This document shows, one piece after another, positions 29,401-37,422 of a DNA stretch of 57,190 nt (positions are counted from its first letter, which is position 1; every line of letters starts with the position of its first letter). This DNA comes from Bodo saltans (taxonomy: Eukaryota; Euglenozoa; Kinetoplastea; Eubodonida; Bodonidae). The notes under the pieces were generated by a model. That model ran no database searches and had not been told where the DNA came from. It saw nothing but the letters and a program-made list of their open reading frames with translations. The translations under genes were made by a program, and so were the position numbers. Location of the stretch: contig CYKH01000275.1 in NCBI GenBank assembly GCA_001460835.1, forward strand, positions 1 to 57,190, written 5' to 3'.

Positions 29401-30218
29401 AACTCGTGTTCAACGTATTTTCAACGCACATGTCTGGCGGATCATTTTGGAACTCATTTACACTCACCATGTGGAACGGCGTGTACACGCTTCCTCAAAC
29501 ATTGTGTTATTGCCTTGACCGCGTTGCTCCCCGCCAGGTGCTGGAGCGCCATCCATTCCTGTATCGGTTATCGCAGCGAGGGGCTGACTTCAACTCCAAA
29601 ACTTTCTTTGGATTTGTTCTTCGCGGTGCTGCGCAGTCAGCCGCTCTCTATTGGCTAATCTCGCAATCAACTGGACACAGTTTCGCCCTACCGCACAGTG
29701 GCTTCACAGAAGCAAAGGACATCACGTACACACTTGCCTACAGCGCACTTGTAATTCATCAAGTTGCAACTGTCGTGATAGAATCGAATAGTATGACCAT
29801 CATCAATCTGATTGTGGTGTTCGGCATGCCAGTTTTCTACTACTTCACTGTCTTCGCGTACAGCTCCATTCCCAGTTTCGCATACTATGGCGTGTTCTCT
29901 AAGACTGACAACATTCAAGGCTTTCTATTTGCGTTTTCTATCGCTGCAGTTCTTTTCCTTCCGCATGTTGCATATTCGGGATTCCGTTCCTGGTGGTGCC
30001 CAAATCCTCGTGTCAGTATGACGCTTTCTAAGCTTGGATCATCGCGTTATCCTCAGCAAGCAATGGGGTCTCCTTACGTCAACCCCAGAGAACGAACAGC
30101 AAGCGGGGGATGGAATCGCCACGGATGTTGCGGTGGCTCCTGCTGGGCCGTTGAGCAGCCGTCGCTTTATACCGCTGGCGCTCATCAGAACGAACACAGT
30201 CCACTTCGTATCGTGTAA
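26412..30218 (+). CDS. P4-type ATPase (phospholipid flippase)
   Basis: A membrane ATPase that moves aminophospholipids to the cytoplasmic leaflet of plasma or endomembranes, usually with a CDC50 partner. It has 1,268 residues from the first ATG. Family marks are the N-terminal RYTLWNFLPMNLFEQF, the A-domain DGEL near residue 158, the phosphorylation motif DKTGTMTQN at 462-470, MLTGDKMETA in the P domain, and DGGNDVAM. Predicted membrane spans lie before and after these. The M4 segment reads IPVSF where IPISL is usual. The A-domain loop is DGEL rather than DGET. A perfect 153-bp tandem duplication (51 residues twice) lies just after this loop. The frame is open 117 codons further upstream without any ATG. 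Confidence 0.93.
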   Translation: MRVVVPLDGTTAAAHPNNLVTNSRYTLWNFLPMNLFEQFRKPLNFYFLLVAALQFISVIAPVNPLSTLLPLLFAFTLTAVKEGYDDVKRHRQDSLYNNRRCTTLDPDRKEWRSIVSSQIRVGDVVKVRRDEEFPCDLVIVGAPLSAEGVIYIRTDNLDGELDLKPKEVVPIRSVGTAVDDSTTRDSESNAALACATSDLHPGTLANLLEDVSLVCPPPIASLDSFDAAVDDSTTRDSESNAALACATSDLHPGTLANLLEDVSLVCPPPIASLDSFDARREILNSGAAVPSLTLSLSAAHLVPQSCLLKHTEEVVGIAVYTGNETKCGMNKHDPPAKWAKIDQAVSHYSKVIFIFQLISACVMGFVGNSMNDDTESKGMWYLGPAPSSAGVQFAIYQLRFFLLTTVMIPVSFKFVVDLSKQMMALVLEWDLAMYDDELGGGVKVRNSSIVEDLGQVEYILSDKTGTMTQNVMALKSMSLSGEVIPFPGNQLATTSLAQELEEFILCALLCNAVDVETALPPRATSEREPQQTETRPVYHSPSPDEEAIAYGMFDFGFSIVSRTKTEVILSARGKERAYRLLRVFPFSSEKKCMGVLVEEKTRTATEPSPKVLLYVKGADDQVFRYSRQDPSVASQERRFQKNEEKIQQLTNVLDQFSTQGLRTLVFASREISSDEYRIFHSKFSDALIRLEGRQEACDALQESLMNGIGVLGVSAIEDKLQDDVKSSIETIIEANVRVWMLTGDKMETAEQIGLTCGLLNANDVVVRISKDASDRSLHWKERLSQAVTIYCDQHNQIRPSTNRQVGSAHRVPPTVSVEDPASLRHEDSDEAHHEDSDGLMTKSRKPHVRRSAASSSSQDLPTFVMIVQGGATLDEILQDGSLLQQFMKLALRAKSVICARVTPSQKAMITKQVSSQGFTTLAIGDGGNDVAMIQQAHVGVGICGKEGSQASRAADFSISKFSHLRSLMLYHGHASYARTAYVVQYSFYKSMLISFIQLVFNVFSTHMSGGSFWNSFTLTMWNGVYTLPQTLCYCLDRVAPRQVLERHPFLYRLSQRGADFNSKTFFGFVLRGAAQSAALYWLISQSTGHSFALPHSGFTEAKDITYTLAYSALVIHQVATVVIESNSMTIINLIVVFGMPVFYYFTVFAYSSIPSFAYYGVFSKTDNIQGFLFAFSIAAVLFLPHVAYSGFRSWWCPNPRVSMTLSKLGSSRYPQQAMGSPYVNPRERTASGGWNRHGCCGGSCWAVEQPSLYTAGAHQNEHSPLRIV
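26938..27243 (+). repeat. Perfect in-frame 153-bp tandem duplication
   Basis: Units 26938-27090 and 27091-27243 appear identical base for base, encoding the same 51 residues twice (starting at AVDDSTTRDSESN). The length is a multiple of 3, so the ATPase frame is kept. Lack of any synonymous difference implies a very recent event or an assembly artefact. Confidence 0.95.
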
Positions 30219-30325
30219 GTGACCGCGAAACAAGTCAAGATTCTTTGCTCAAACTTGCGAATTTCATTTATTATTTCTTATTCTACGATAATGGGCTTGA
30301 CGCGAGATCTTGTTGGCCATTCTCA

Positions 30326-30355
30326 AGTTTTCTCATTTCGTTTTATTTCTCATAG
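30326..30355 (+). promoter_or_regulatory. Trans-splice acceptor for the REI1-like gene
   Basis: A T-rich tract over about 25 nt ends with AG at 30354-30355, 36 nt before ATG 30392. Confidence 0.6.
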
Positions 30356-30391
30356 TCGCTCAATACACAGCAAACAAGCAACGAAAAGCCA

Positions 30392-31507
30392 ATGACCGAC
30401 GTTGCTGCCCCACTTCCACTTGCCAAGTGCGCAACTTGCACTATTACGTTTGAGTCCAAGGAGCTGATGCGGAAACATTACGAAACCGACTTCCATCTGT
30501 CGAACGTGCGCCGCCGCGTAGAGGGACAAAAGATTCTCACTCAATCCGAATTCCGCCACTCAAATCCCAACAGCACCGGTGAAGAAGAAGCCGATGGCAC
30601 TCCTCTTTACTCCTGCAGCCTGTGCAAGAAAGCGTTCCGTAGCATTCAAACTCTCCAATCTCACGTCAAGTCCACCGCTCATCTTATGCGCAAAGAGCAG
30701 CGCATCATTTCGCGTGACTCCGAGGCAGCATCCATGCTGTCATCGACGTCGTTGGGTAGTGCCGCCATTGGGCTTCACAGGAGGCATAAGATGCACAACA
30801 AGGTGCGCAGTGCACACGAAGATCCCTCCCAAGAAGCGCCCGTAAAAGTTTCCGCTCAAGACAAGGATGAAGATGTTGATGAGCTTCGTTGCCTCTTCTG
30901 CGGGTACAAATCAGCGACTGTGGAAGCAAACTTGGAGCACCTTCTGAAGGAACACGAATTTACGATCCCACTTGTGCATCGATGCACCGACGTGAAGGGT
31001 CTCTTGTTGTACCTTGCCCGCAAAGTGAACGGTCTGATGTGCTTAGTGTGCGGTGCTGACACCAAGAACCTTTCCTCTCTTAGCGGTCTTCGCGACCACA
31101 TGAAAGCATGCGACCACGAGCACCTCGTTTTGTCAACAGAGTACAACGAATTCTATGGAAATACTCTCGACGACTACGATGCAATCACCACGCTGCCGAA
31201 CGAAGAAGGTCAGCTCATCGTTGGTGCTCGCACTGTTTTCAAGCGCGATGCGGCACCAGGGCTTCATCACCGACTTTATGAGACCGAGGAACAACACGTG
31301 GAGCGAAAAGCAATCACCACCGCTGCGCAGCAAGCGGCTGTGGCTCTTCGAAAGGAGCGTGCAGACCTCATCAGACCCGAGCTCACTCGCCAGGCAAAGG
31401 ATTTCCAGAAACAAGACCAGCGCTACCAGAGAAAGATGTTGTGCGTATCTCTGCGTGCCAACAAACTTCACGTCAAGGGTTATGATGGTGAGGGCGAGGT
31501 TAACTGA
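30392..31507 (+). CDS. REI1/ZNF622-like cytoplasmic 60S ribosome maturation factor
   Basis: A zinc-finger protein of 371 residues that in other eukaryotes joins late pre-60S particles in the cytoplasm and helps recycle shuttling factors. Four C2H2-type fingers are visible. The first is C13-x2-C16 with H29 and H35, followed by NVRRRVEGQ, a REI1-like junction. The second is YSCSLCKKAF with a later HVKSTAH. The third is LRCLFCGY with HLLKEH. The fourth is CLVCGAD with HMKACDH. The C-terminal half carries the segment seen in the REI1 family, including DDYDAI, a basic helical region and a YQRKMLCVSLRANKLH ending. Cys and His spacing and order match the family. It is probably essential and constitutively expressed. 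Confidence 0.87.
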   Translation: MTDVAAPLPLAKCATCTITFESKELMRKHYETDFHLSNVRRRVEGQKILTQSEFRHSNPNSTGEEEADGTPLYSCSLCKKAFRSIQTLQSHVKSTAHLMRKEQRIISRDSEAASMLSSTSLGSAAIGLHRRHKMHNKVRSAHEDPSQEAPVKVSAQDKDEDVDELRCLFCGYKSATVEANLEHLLKEHEFTIPLVHRCTDVKGLLLYLARKVNGLMCLVCGADTKNLSSLSGLRDHMKACDHEHLVLSTEYNEFYGNTLDDYDAITTLPNEEGQLIVGARTVFKRDAAPGLHHRLYETEEQHVERKAITTAAQQAAVALRKERADLIRPELTRQAKDFQKQDQRYQRKMLCVSLRANKLHVKGYDGEGEVN

Positions 31508-31761
31508 TATTGCCATCAACAAAACTTTGTGTTGTTGACGAAATTTACGTGCTTGTCGATCCTTCATCGCACGAGTGAGACAAGATAATTTTTATTTCCT
31601 TTCCTTCGCTAAAACAAAATGAAACTCAAAGTGAACGATTAAGAATATCACCGAAGGACACGATCATCCTGCGAGGTTTAAAAAATATTTTGAATGTCTG
31701 TAGCTCTCATATATTCTGTTTCGTTGAATTCAAGGGTTTTTTCGATTAGAAGCAGAAGAAA

Positions 31762-32403
31762 ATGTGTTTTACGCTTTTTGCGACAGGAACCGCGTGGGTA
31801 GCCGACAAGTTCAAGAAGCTTGAGAGCAGAGGATCCATCGTGTTTGCTGATCCTTTTGTATTCCTCTCTGGTGGGCTTGCCGCAATTGCCGGAAGAGCTA
31901 CATTCTTTATCGGGTTCCTCGCTGGCCTCGTCATGCGTGTGATCTGCAATCCCATCAACCGTGTCCGAGATGAATCACTACGGACGGGCGAGAGCTTCCT
32001 TACCACCGCGCAAAGTCTCAGGAAGAAGACCTACTTGCAGTTCTACTACACGACACCCAATATCCTTGCCAACGCCCTCTACATTGGTGTATTGATGGTG
32101 TGCTTCGAAGGTATTCGCCGCTTCATGGAGCGAAATGGTGCAAGCACTGACAACTACCTCTCAGTAGTCGCCACCAACACTGTAGCCGGTGGTGCAGCTG
32201 CAGCAGTTGCCAGCACCGTCACTTACCCTTATAGTGCCCACCGCTACCTCCAAACGGTCATTCACGATTCTGCAATCTGCCGTGGCCTGCCAGCTACATT
32301 GTTGAAGGAGGTTCCAATGATGGCAGTTTCGTTTGGTGTCTTCTCGGCCCTTCAGCCCGTTATTGCTCCTCACCACGGAAAGCGCGTTGGATTTGGCTAC
32401 TAG
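31762..32403 (+). CDS. Short divergent mitochondrial-carrier-like membrane protein
   Basis: The protein has 213 residues. Two segments resemble mitochondrial carrier (SLC25) repeats. NPINRVRDESL is a P-x-[DE]-x-x-[RK]-type signature followed by a loop and a YTTPNILANALYIGVLMVCFEGIRRF helix pair. Later AGGAAAAVASTVTYPYSAHRYLQ is followed by a KEVPMMAVSFGVFSAL helix. Normal carriers have three repeats and about 300 residues; here only two are clear, and the second signature lacks its acidic residue. The N-terminal 60 residues are hydrophobic and glycine-rich and may be a degenerate first repeat. The substrate cannot be predicted. ATG 31762 follows AG 31748-31749. Confidence 0.7.
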   Translation: MCFTLFATGTAWVADKFKKLESRGSIVFADPFVFLSGGLAAIAGRATFFIGFLAGLVMRVICNPINRVRDESLRTGESFLTTAQSLRKKTYLQFYYTTPNILANALYIGVLMVCFEGIRRFMERNGASTDNYLSVVATNTVAGGAAAAVASTVTYPYSAHRYLQTVIHDSAICRGLPATLLKEVPMMAVSFGVFSALQPVIAPHHGKRVGFGY

Positions 32404-32830
32404 AGAGTCGTGGACTTTGATGGTTTCATGGGTTTCATTTTCATTTTCATTTTTTTTTTTTTAGGTTGCTGGTCCTTGCCAAAATGCTTTGCAACGCCGG
32501 CATGACCTGTTCAACACGCATGAGGCACTATCTGGCTGCAAATGGTGCGCAACGTGTTGTGAGGGGTTTTATTTTCGTGCATGGTTTTCCACCCACTCAC
32601 CTTTTTTTGTTTCCTTCGAGTGGCGCTTCTCGCATGCGCTGCGATTGCTGTCTCGTGAGCATGTGTCGTTGAGCCATTCTCCATGTGTGTGTGTTTGGCT
32701 GTGTTGTTGTTGTTGTTAAGACGCTTCGGAGGAATTCAAGACATTTCCTCGATCTACTACACAAAAAAAAGGAAACGAGAATGAAATGAAATCCTCTTGT
32801 ATGTTTTCTGGACCTGATCAAACTTTACTC
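32404..32830. other. Gene-free stretch
   Basis: A run of 12 T after 32451, a GTGTGTGT and TTGTTGTTGTTG stretch around 32685-32716, and an A run near 32762. Short overlapping frames here lack recognisable content. It appears to be 3'UTR plus spacer. Confidence 0.6.
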
Positions 32831-32858
32831 CTTTTCCAGACAAAGGCGACTTGAGGAA

Positions 32859-33626
32859 ATGTCCCAAGTTTCAATTTCTCAGCGGCGTCAGCCCGCCAAA
32901 AAATGCGCAATTATCACACCAATTGGTGACGCACCATTCGAAGTAGAATTTTCTGTTCATCAGCCCTCAAAGTCCTTCCGAAAAACAGATATTGAACCCG
33001 CGTTTCCCGATGCAATTTCTTTTCGTCATCAGCCATTATTCTGTGTGGTGACGTTCCAGCTAGCGAATTACATTTTTGGGATCGACAGTGACGCGAATAT
33101 CAGCAAAGACGCCGACGGAACCTCCTCTGATATTCAAGAACCCTCAAATTCAATCAACACGTTTTCAATGATATCCTCTGATGATCGTACGATAGGCTAC
33201 AAGGATGTTGCTAGAGATCGCTATTTTTACTTTATGAAGAGGCTGAAGGGTGCCTGTGAAATCGCTATGCAGGAGATCTGCACCGGTAGTGTAGTGAATC
33301 CACCCGACGAGGAACCCCTCGAGCGCGACTCCACTGCCCAGCCACCATCATTGTGGGTTGACTGGACTGATCCCGCTACAGGCCTACCAATATTAGGACA
33401 ATGTGGCCCAACAACGTACTGCGAGTCTGACGCCATTGAGCAGCTCATGGTCTGCGACATCGTCGTCGTCGCTGGTAATGGCGGTGCATGTCGCATGATC
33501 CAGCACGAGCGATGGGGAGTCGACGTGTACCCAGCAACAGGATTCGTGTCCGTACCAAGCTTTGAGGTTCTCCAGCGAGGATTCGACCTACTTTTACAAG
33601 CCCCTGAGTTCAAAATTGTTTCGTGA
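32859..33626 (+). CDS. MMADHC/CblD-like cobalamin trafficking protein
   Basis: The protein has 255 residues. Its C-terminal half matches the pattern of MMADHC (CblD), the protein that directs processed cobalamin to methionine synthase and methylmalonyl-CoA mutase. The landmarks are WVDWTDPATGLPILGQ (residues about 166-181), a YCESDAIEQLM segment, and CRMIQHERWGVDVYPATGF, followed by a terminal helix. The C-terminal region of MMADHC carries a related WxDPxTGLP...H..WG...A..F pattern. The N-terminal half is variable, as expected. No mitochondrial presequence is obvious. The identification is from motif memory, so it is moderate. The splice AG is at 32838-32839, 19 nt before the ATG. Confidence 0.68.
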   Translation: MSQVSISQRRQPAKKCAIITPIGDAPFEVEFSVHQPSKSFRKTDIEPAFPDAISFRHQPLFCVVTFQLANYIFGIDSDANISKDADGTSSDIQEPSNSINTFSMISSDDRTIGYKDVARDRYFYFMKRLKGACEIAMQEICTGSVVNPPDEEPLERDSTAQPPSLWVDWTDPATGLPILGQCGPTTYCESDAIEQLMVCDIVVVAGNGGACRMIQHERWGVDVYPATGFVSVPSFEVLQRGFDLLLQAPEFKIVS

Positions 33627-33940
33627 ACCCAACAAACATATGCAGGGGACGAATAACAGGAGCAATATTCTAATATGAGTGTGGTTTACCACTGGATTCG
33701 TTGTGCAACAGTTCATAATAAACATCCGCGGAGCATCTACAAACAATCTGGAACTTGAAATGTGTATGGTACGTGTTTTTTTCCTCGTTTGCTTTATGTT
33801 TGAAGAGGAAGGTGGTAGCTTTGAGCTGCAACAAAAAAAGACATGAATATCTTGCGACGATTTGCTGAAAGAAACTGCTTTCATAAAAGCAACTGTTGGT
33901 TAATATGCGATGTTGAGCATTGTACTGATCATTTCTGAAT
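33627..33940. other. Gene-free spacer
   Basis: An AT-rich 3'UTR and spacer with T and A runs (about 33777-33783, 33831-33840). No coding potential is recognised. The pyrimidine tract at about 33941-33957 starts the next gene's splice region. Confidence 0.55.
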
Positions 33941-33972
33941 TTCGAATTTCTCTTTCCACAAGATATTTAAGG

Positions 33973-35433
33973 ATGCATTCACCATCTGCAAGTGAACCAC
34001 CAAGCAGTAGCCACTCCTCGCCCGTGGGGCCTTCGCCCAGCAGGGTTGCTGCTGCTACTCCACCACGTGAAGATAATTCAGACAGAGGGGGAAGTGATGA
34101 TGAACAATACTCAAGGAGTCCACCTTCGAGCCGTGGCTCGAGCCCTGCAACACTCCCCAAACCCCAAAAGCACGTGACCTATGCGAATTCCCCAAGCGAC
34201 GATGACTCCCACGCATTGCATGAACCTCAGAAAACGTCCACATATGATGAAATGAATAAAGTGGTATCGCAGGATCCTAGACAAATCATTGAGGGTATGA
34301 TTGTGGAGTCAGGTCAGATCAGTATTCCCTTTGACGAAATCGAGAGAGACCTACGGTGGTCAGAACTGTATGAAGATTTTTATGGCACAATCCACGAGTA
34401 CTTGCAAAGCTACCAAGCGATCTTCGTCGTCTCACCGATCGCAGACAGCGTCGCCCTGCGCAGTCAAATGACGACAGTGAACAAAGGGCGTCGATCTACG
34501 AAACCGCAGAGGCGTCAAGTGATGTCTCGCCAAGTTGGTAGCGTGAGTTACTGCAGTATTGCTGAGTCCTTCGAGCTCGCAGGGTTGGAGCAGCTGTACC
34601 GCAATCGTGGCTACTCCGTGATTCGAAATGACGAGATGCTACAAGTCACCTCTCCTGGGTGCCTCGATTTGTTTGTCCTTGCCAATGGTGTGGTTGTATG
34701 GTGGGGGGCTGATCGCCCAAATCACTGGGTCGTCGATGACGATTTCCTCACAGATACGTCAACCGTCAATCAAAAGTACGCGTCCGAGCGGCATTGGCAA
34801 GCTGACATTGATGAATTGTTCCCAACGTGGTGCACATTTGAGTACGACAGCATGAGCGTCGACAAGTCTGCTGTGGATGAGGCCGCGCTGTTGAGGTTTA
34901 ACGAGAAGTTGTGCTTCGACCACTACCTCATTCCATCCGAAGAGCCAATGAGATCGCAAGTGATGATGGCTGTGTCATTCTCGCTCGGCCGAGCCGCAAA
35001 AGTGGACTACCTAGAACACGTTACGAGGGCATCACAGAAAGCTGTCCTTGATGTCCCCTCAGACGTGCACAGCTTGATGGACTACTTCTCTGCACACAAG
35101 AAGATTGCCAAACTTGAAGGAGAGCTGCGCATCACTAGTATGACGATCACAACGCTGCACGACACACCAGAATTCTTGTGGGAAATGCCTTATCTAAGAG
35201 GATATTTCGTCATGGCTGAAAATCAAAATTCGGTTGAGGCTCGACGTGATTGGTTCCTTGCTCGCGCAGATGCGTTGTTTGAAAAGCTCAAGAGTATTCA
35301 AGCACGACGACATCGTCTGTTTATGATGAGTTCAGATGTGTTTCTCATTGTATTGCTCGTGCTTGACGTGGTCGCCATGCTAATGCGTCTGTCTATGGCA
35401 ATGTACTTTCCAAGGGAGCATCACTTCAATTGA
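33973..35433 (+). CDS. RMND1/RMD1/SIF2-family protein (DUF155) with C-terminal membrane anchor
   Basis: The protein has 486 residues. Residues about 1-100 are low-complexity, rich in Ser and Pro. The DUF155 domain follows: DLFVLANGVVVWWG near 235, a DHYLIPSEEP segment, then MMAVSFSLGRAAKVDYLE. It ends with a helical pair (EFLWEMPYLRGYF...RRDWFLARADALFEKL) and one hydrophobic span (VFLIVLLVLDVVAMLM) at about 455-475. Yeast Rmd1/Rmd8 and human RMND1 share this layout; RMND1 supports mitochondrial translation. The C-terminal anchor is the family norm. AG 33961-33962 after a CT-rich tract makes ATG 33973 the best start. The in-frame ATG at 33910 lies upstream of the splice site. Confidence 0.9.
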   Translation: MHSPSASEPPSSSHSSPVGPSPSRVAAATPPREDNSDRGGSDDEQYSRSPPSSRGSSPATLPKPQKHVTYANSPSDDDSHALHEPQKTSTYDEMNKVVSQDPRQIIEGMIVESGQISIPFDEIERDLRWSELYEDFYGTIHEYLQSYQAIFVVSPIADSVALRSQMTTVNKGRRSTKPQRRQVMSRQVGSVSYCSIAESFELAGLEQLYRNRGYSVIRNDEMLQVTSPGCLDLFVLANGVVVWWGADRPNHWVVDDDFLTDTSTVNQKYASERHWQADIDELFPTWCTFEYDSMSVDKSAVDEAALLRFNEKLCFDHYLIPSEEPMRSQVMMAVSFSLGRAAKVDYLEHVTRASQKAVLDVPSDVHSLMDYFSAHKKIAKLEGELRITSMTITTLHDTPEFLWEMPYLRGYFVMAENQNSVEARRDWFLARADALFEKLKSIQARRHRLFMMSSDVFLIVLLVLDVVAMLMRLSMAMYFPREHHFN

Positions 35434-35505
35434 CCCATCATCAGCCACAGGATCACCAGTGTGTGTGCCGAAAAATAGTCTCGTCTCACTTACGATTAAG
35501 GACCA

Positions 35506-35527
35506 TTTCATTCTTTGCATGTTGTAG
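35506..35527 (+). promoter_or_regulatory. Probable trans-splice acceptor for the CDKAL1-like gene
   Basis: A T-rich tract ends in AG at 35526-35527, about 88 nt before ATG 35615. Confidence 0.5.
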
Positions 35528-35614
35528 CCCGTTGCTTGTGATTCAAATGCAACAAAGCGATTCCCGCTTGCTTTGGTCTTGTTGGAACATCAAACCATTC
35601 ACAACAAAAAGAAA

Positions 35615-37228
35615 ATGAAGGATATCGAAGACACAACTCCTCAGGTTGGTGCCTCAGGTGCACAAAACCTTCCTACTGTCAACCCGCGGGAGAACCCCAA
35701 GCGGCAGCGAGAAAAGCACGGCAATGATGTCCCTGGAGACGCCACAATCTTCGTTCATACATTTGGTTGTGGTCACAACGTGAGCGACGGCGAGTACATG
35801 GCGGGACAGCTGGTAGATCACGGGTATCGAATCACCGATGATTTTAAGTCCGCTGATTGTTTCCTTATCAATTCGTGCACGGTGAAAAACCCTAGTGAAG
35901 ATCACTTTGTGACTCTTGTGCGAAGAGCGAAAGAAAGCGGTAAGCCTGTCGTCGTTGCAGGGTGCGTTCCGCAAGGAGATCCTCAGGGTAAGGAATGGTC
36001 TGATGTCAGTGTCATTGGTGTGAAGCAAATTCATCAAGCTGCTAGTGTTGTGGAAGAAGCACTGAGAGGACACATTGTGCGCGCAATTGACGAAAAGGAA
36101 ACATCGCATGCTGGAGGACGACGTCAAGTTGTGAGAGAAGAAGTACTGCCAATAGTTGCAGAAACAATTCCACTACCCCGACTTGATCTCCCAAAGGTTC
36201 GCAGAAATAACTTCATTGAAATCATTCCTATCAACGTTGGGTGCCTCAACAACTGCACCTATTGCAAGACGAAGCAAGCTCGTGGGGACTTACAGAGCTG
36301 GCCTGTTGATGAGATCGTAAACCGTGTTCGTCAAGTAGTGCTGGAGGGTGTGCGAGAAATCCGCTTAACATCAGAAGATGTGGGCGCGTATGGCATCGAC
36401 ATTGGCACCGATATTGTGCAACTTCTTCTAGCAATTTCAAAGGAAGTTGAGCGCACTGACGTCATGATTCGCGTCGGAATGAGTAACCCCCCTTATCTGT
36501 TGCGGCACGTTGGAGCTGTAGCAGAAATTCTGAAACACAAAAACTTTTTCGAGTTCATCCACATACCGGTGCAGTCAGGAAGCAACGCTATTCTCGACTC
36601 TATGAAGCGTGAATACACCGTGGAAGAGTTCCTCGAATGTGTCGATGGTTTCCGGGCCATCCTTCCGAGTATTTCTATTGCTACGGACATCATCTGCGCT
36701 TTCCCTGGAGAAGGAGAAACAGAATGGGAAGATACCATGAGTCTGTGTCGTCGAGTTCAGTTCCCTGTGGTGAACATTTCGCGCTATTACGCGCGCAGAG
36801 GCACTCCTGCGGCGGCAATGCCGCAGATTCGAACTGATATCGCGAAGAAGCGAACAGTGGAGCTCACAAACTTTTTTAACTCGTATGAGACATACGGGCA
36901 AGTCGTAGGGACTAAGCATTGGATCTGGCTTCTTGAAGTCGCTCACGATAAGCATCATCTCGTTGGCCATACGAAGAATTTTGCCCAAGTTCTAGTGGAC
37001 CCGGCTGAAGCTAGTCTCGGTGATTTCGTTGAGGTGTCCATCACCTCGTCAACAAAGTATTCCGTGCAAGGCGTTGTGCTTCAAAGAGTTCGTCCAACGA
37101 AAGATGGGAAAGGGCTCGAGAAAATCACGAGGAGTCGCCTTTCCAGCAATTACAAAATTGCAGCTACGGTAGGCATTGCGTTGATTATCAGCGTTGCCGC
37201 AATGATAGTGCTGCGAAAGAGGCGATGA
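35615..37228 (+). CDS. CDKAL1: CDKAL1-type threonylcarbamoyladenosine tRNA methylthiotransferase
   Basis: A radical-SAM, two-cluster iron-sulfur enzyme that converts t6A37 to ms2t6A37 in tRNAs reading ANN codons, usually lysine tRNA. The protein has 537 residues. The N-terminal UPF0004 domain holds three Cys ligands in FGCGHNVSDGEYM, INSCTVKNPSEDHF and VAGCVPQGDP. The radical-SAM cluster is C210-x3-C214-x2-C217 in GCLNNCTYCKTKQARG, followed by LTSEDVGAYG. A TRAM-like domain precedes a C-terminal hydrophobic span (IAATVGIALIISVAAMIVL) and a KRR end, matching the tail-anchored ER form known for animal CDKAL1. Motif order and spacing are close to the family. The start follows the AG at 35526-35527. 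Confidence 0.96.
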   Translation: MKDIEDTTPQVGASGAQNLPTVNPRENPKRQREKHGNDVPGDATIFVHTFGCGHNVSDGEYMAGQLVDHGYRITDDFKSADCFLINSCTVKNPSEDHFVTLVRRAKESGKPVVVAGCVPQGDPQGKEWSDVSVIGVKQIHQAASVVEEALRGHIVRAIDEKETSHAGGRRQVVREEVLPIVAETIPLPRLDLPKVRRNNFIEIIPINVGCLNNCTYCKTKQARGDLQSWPVDEIVNRVRQVVLEGVREIRLTSEDVGAYGIDIGTDIVQLLLAISKEVERTDVMIRVGMSNPPYLLRHVGAVAEILKHKNFFEFIHIPVQSGSNAILDSMKREYTVEEFLECVDGFRAILPSISIATDIICAFPGEGETEWEDTMSLCRRVQFPVVNISRYYARRGTPAAAMPQIRTDIAKKRTVELTNFFNSYETYGQVVGTKHWIWLLEVAHDKHHLVGHTKNFAQVLVDPAEASLGDFVEVSITSSTKYSVQGVVLQRVRPTKDGKGLEKITRSRLSSNYKIAATVGIALIISVAAMIVLRKRR

Positions 37229-37422
37229 ACTTTCCGTTCAGCCTAATTTGAAATACCTTCTTGCACAAGAACGCACACTGCGCTTTCCACTCACAAGGTT
37301 ACTAGTAACCGACCATAAAAACGTAACATTTTACGAAATGAATGATTGACTCTTGTGGTACGCTCTTCTCTGCACCACTTTATTGATGTTTGAATTTTTT
37401 GATCAACTCAATTACAAAGTAA

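Noticed and set aside
33910-33972. Earlier start of the RMND1-like gene at ATG 33910
   Set aside because: It lies upstream of the AG at 33961-33962 and would translate the pyrimidine tract.
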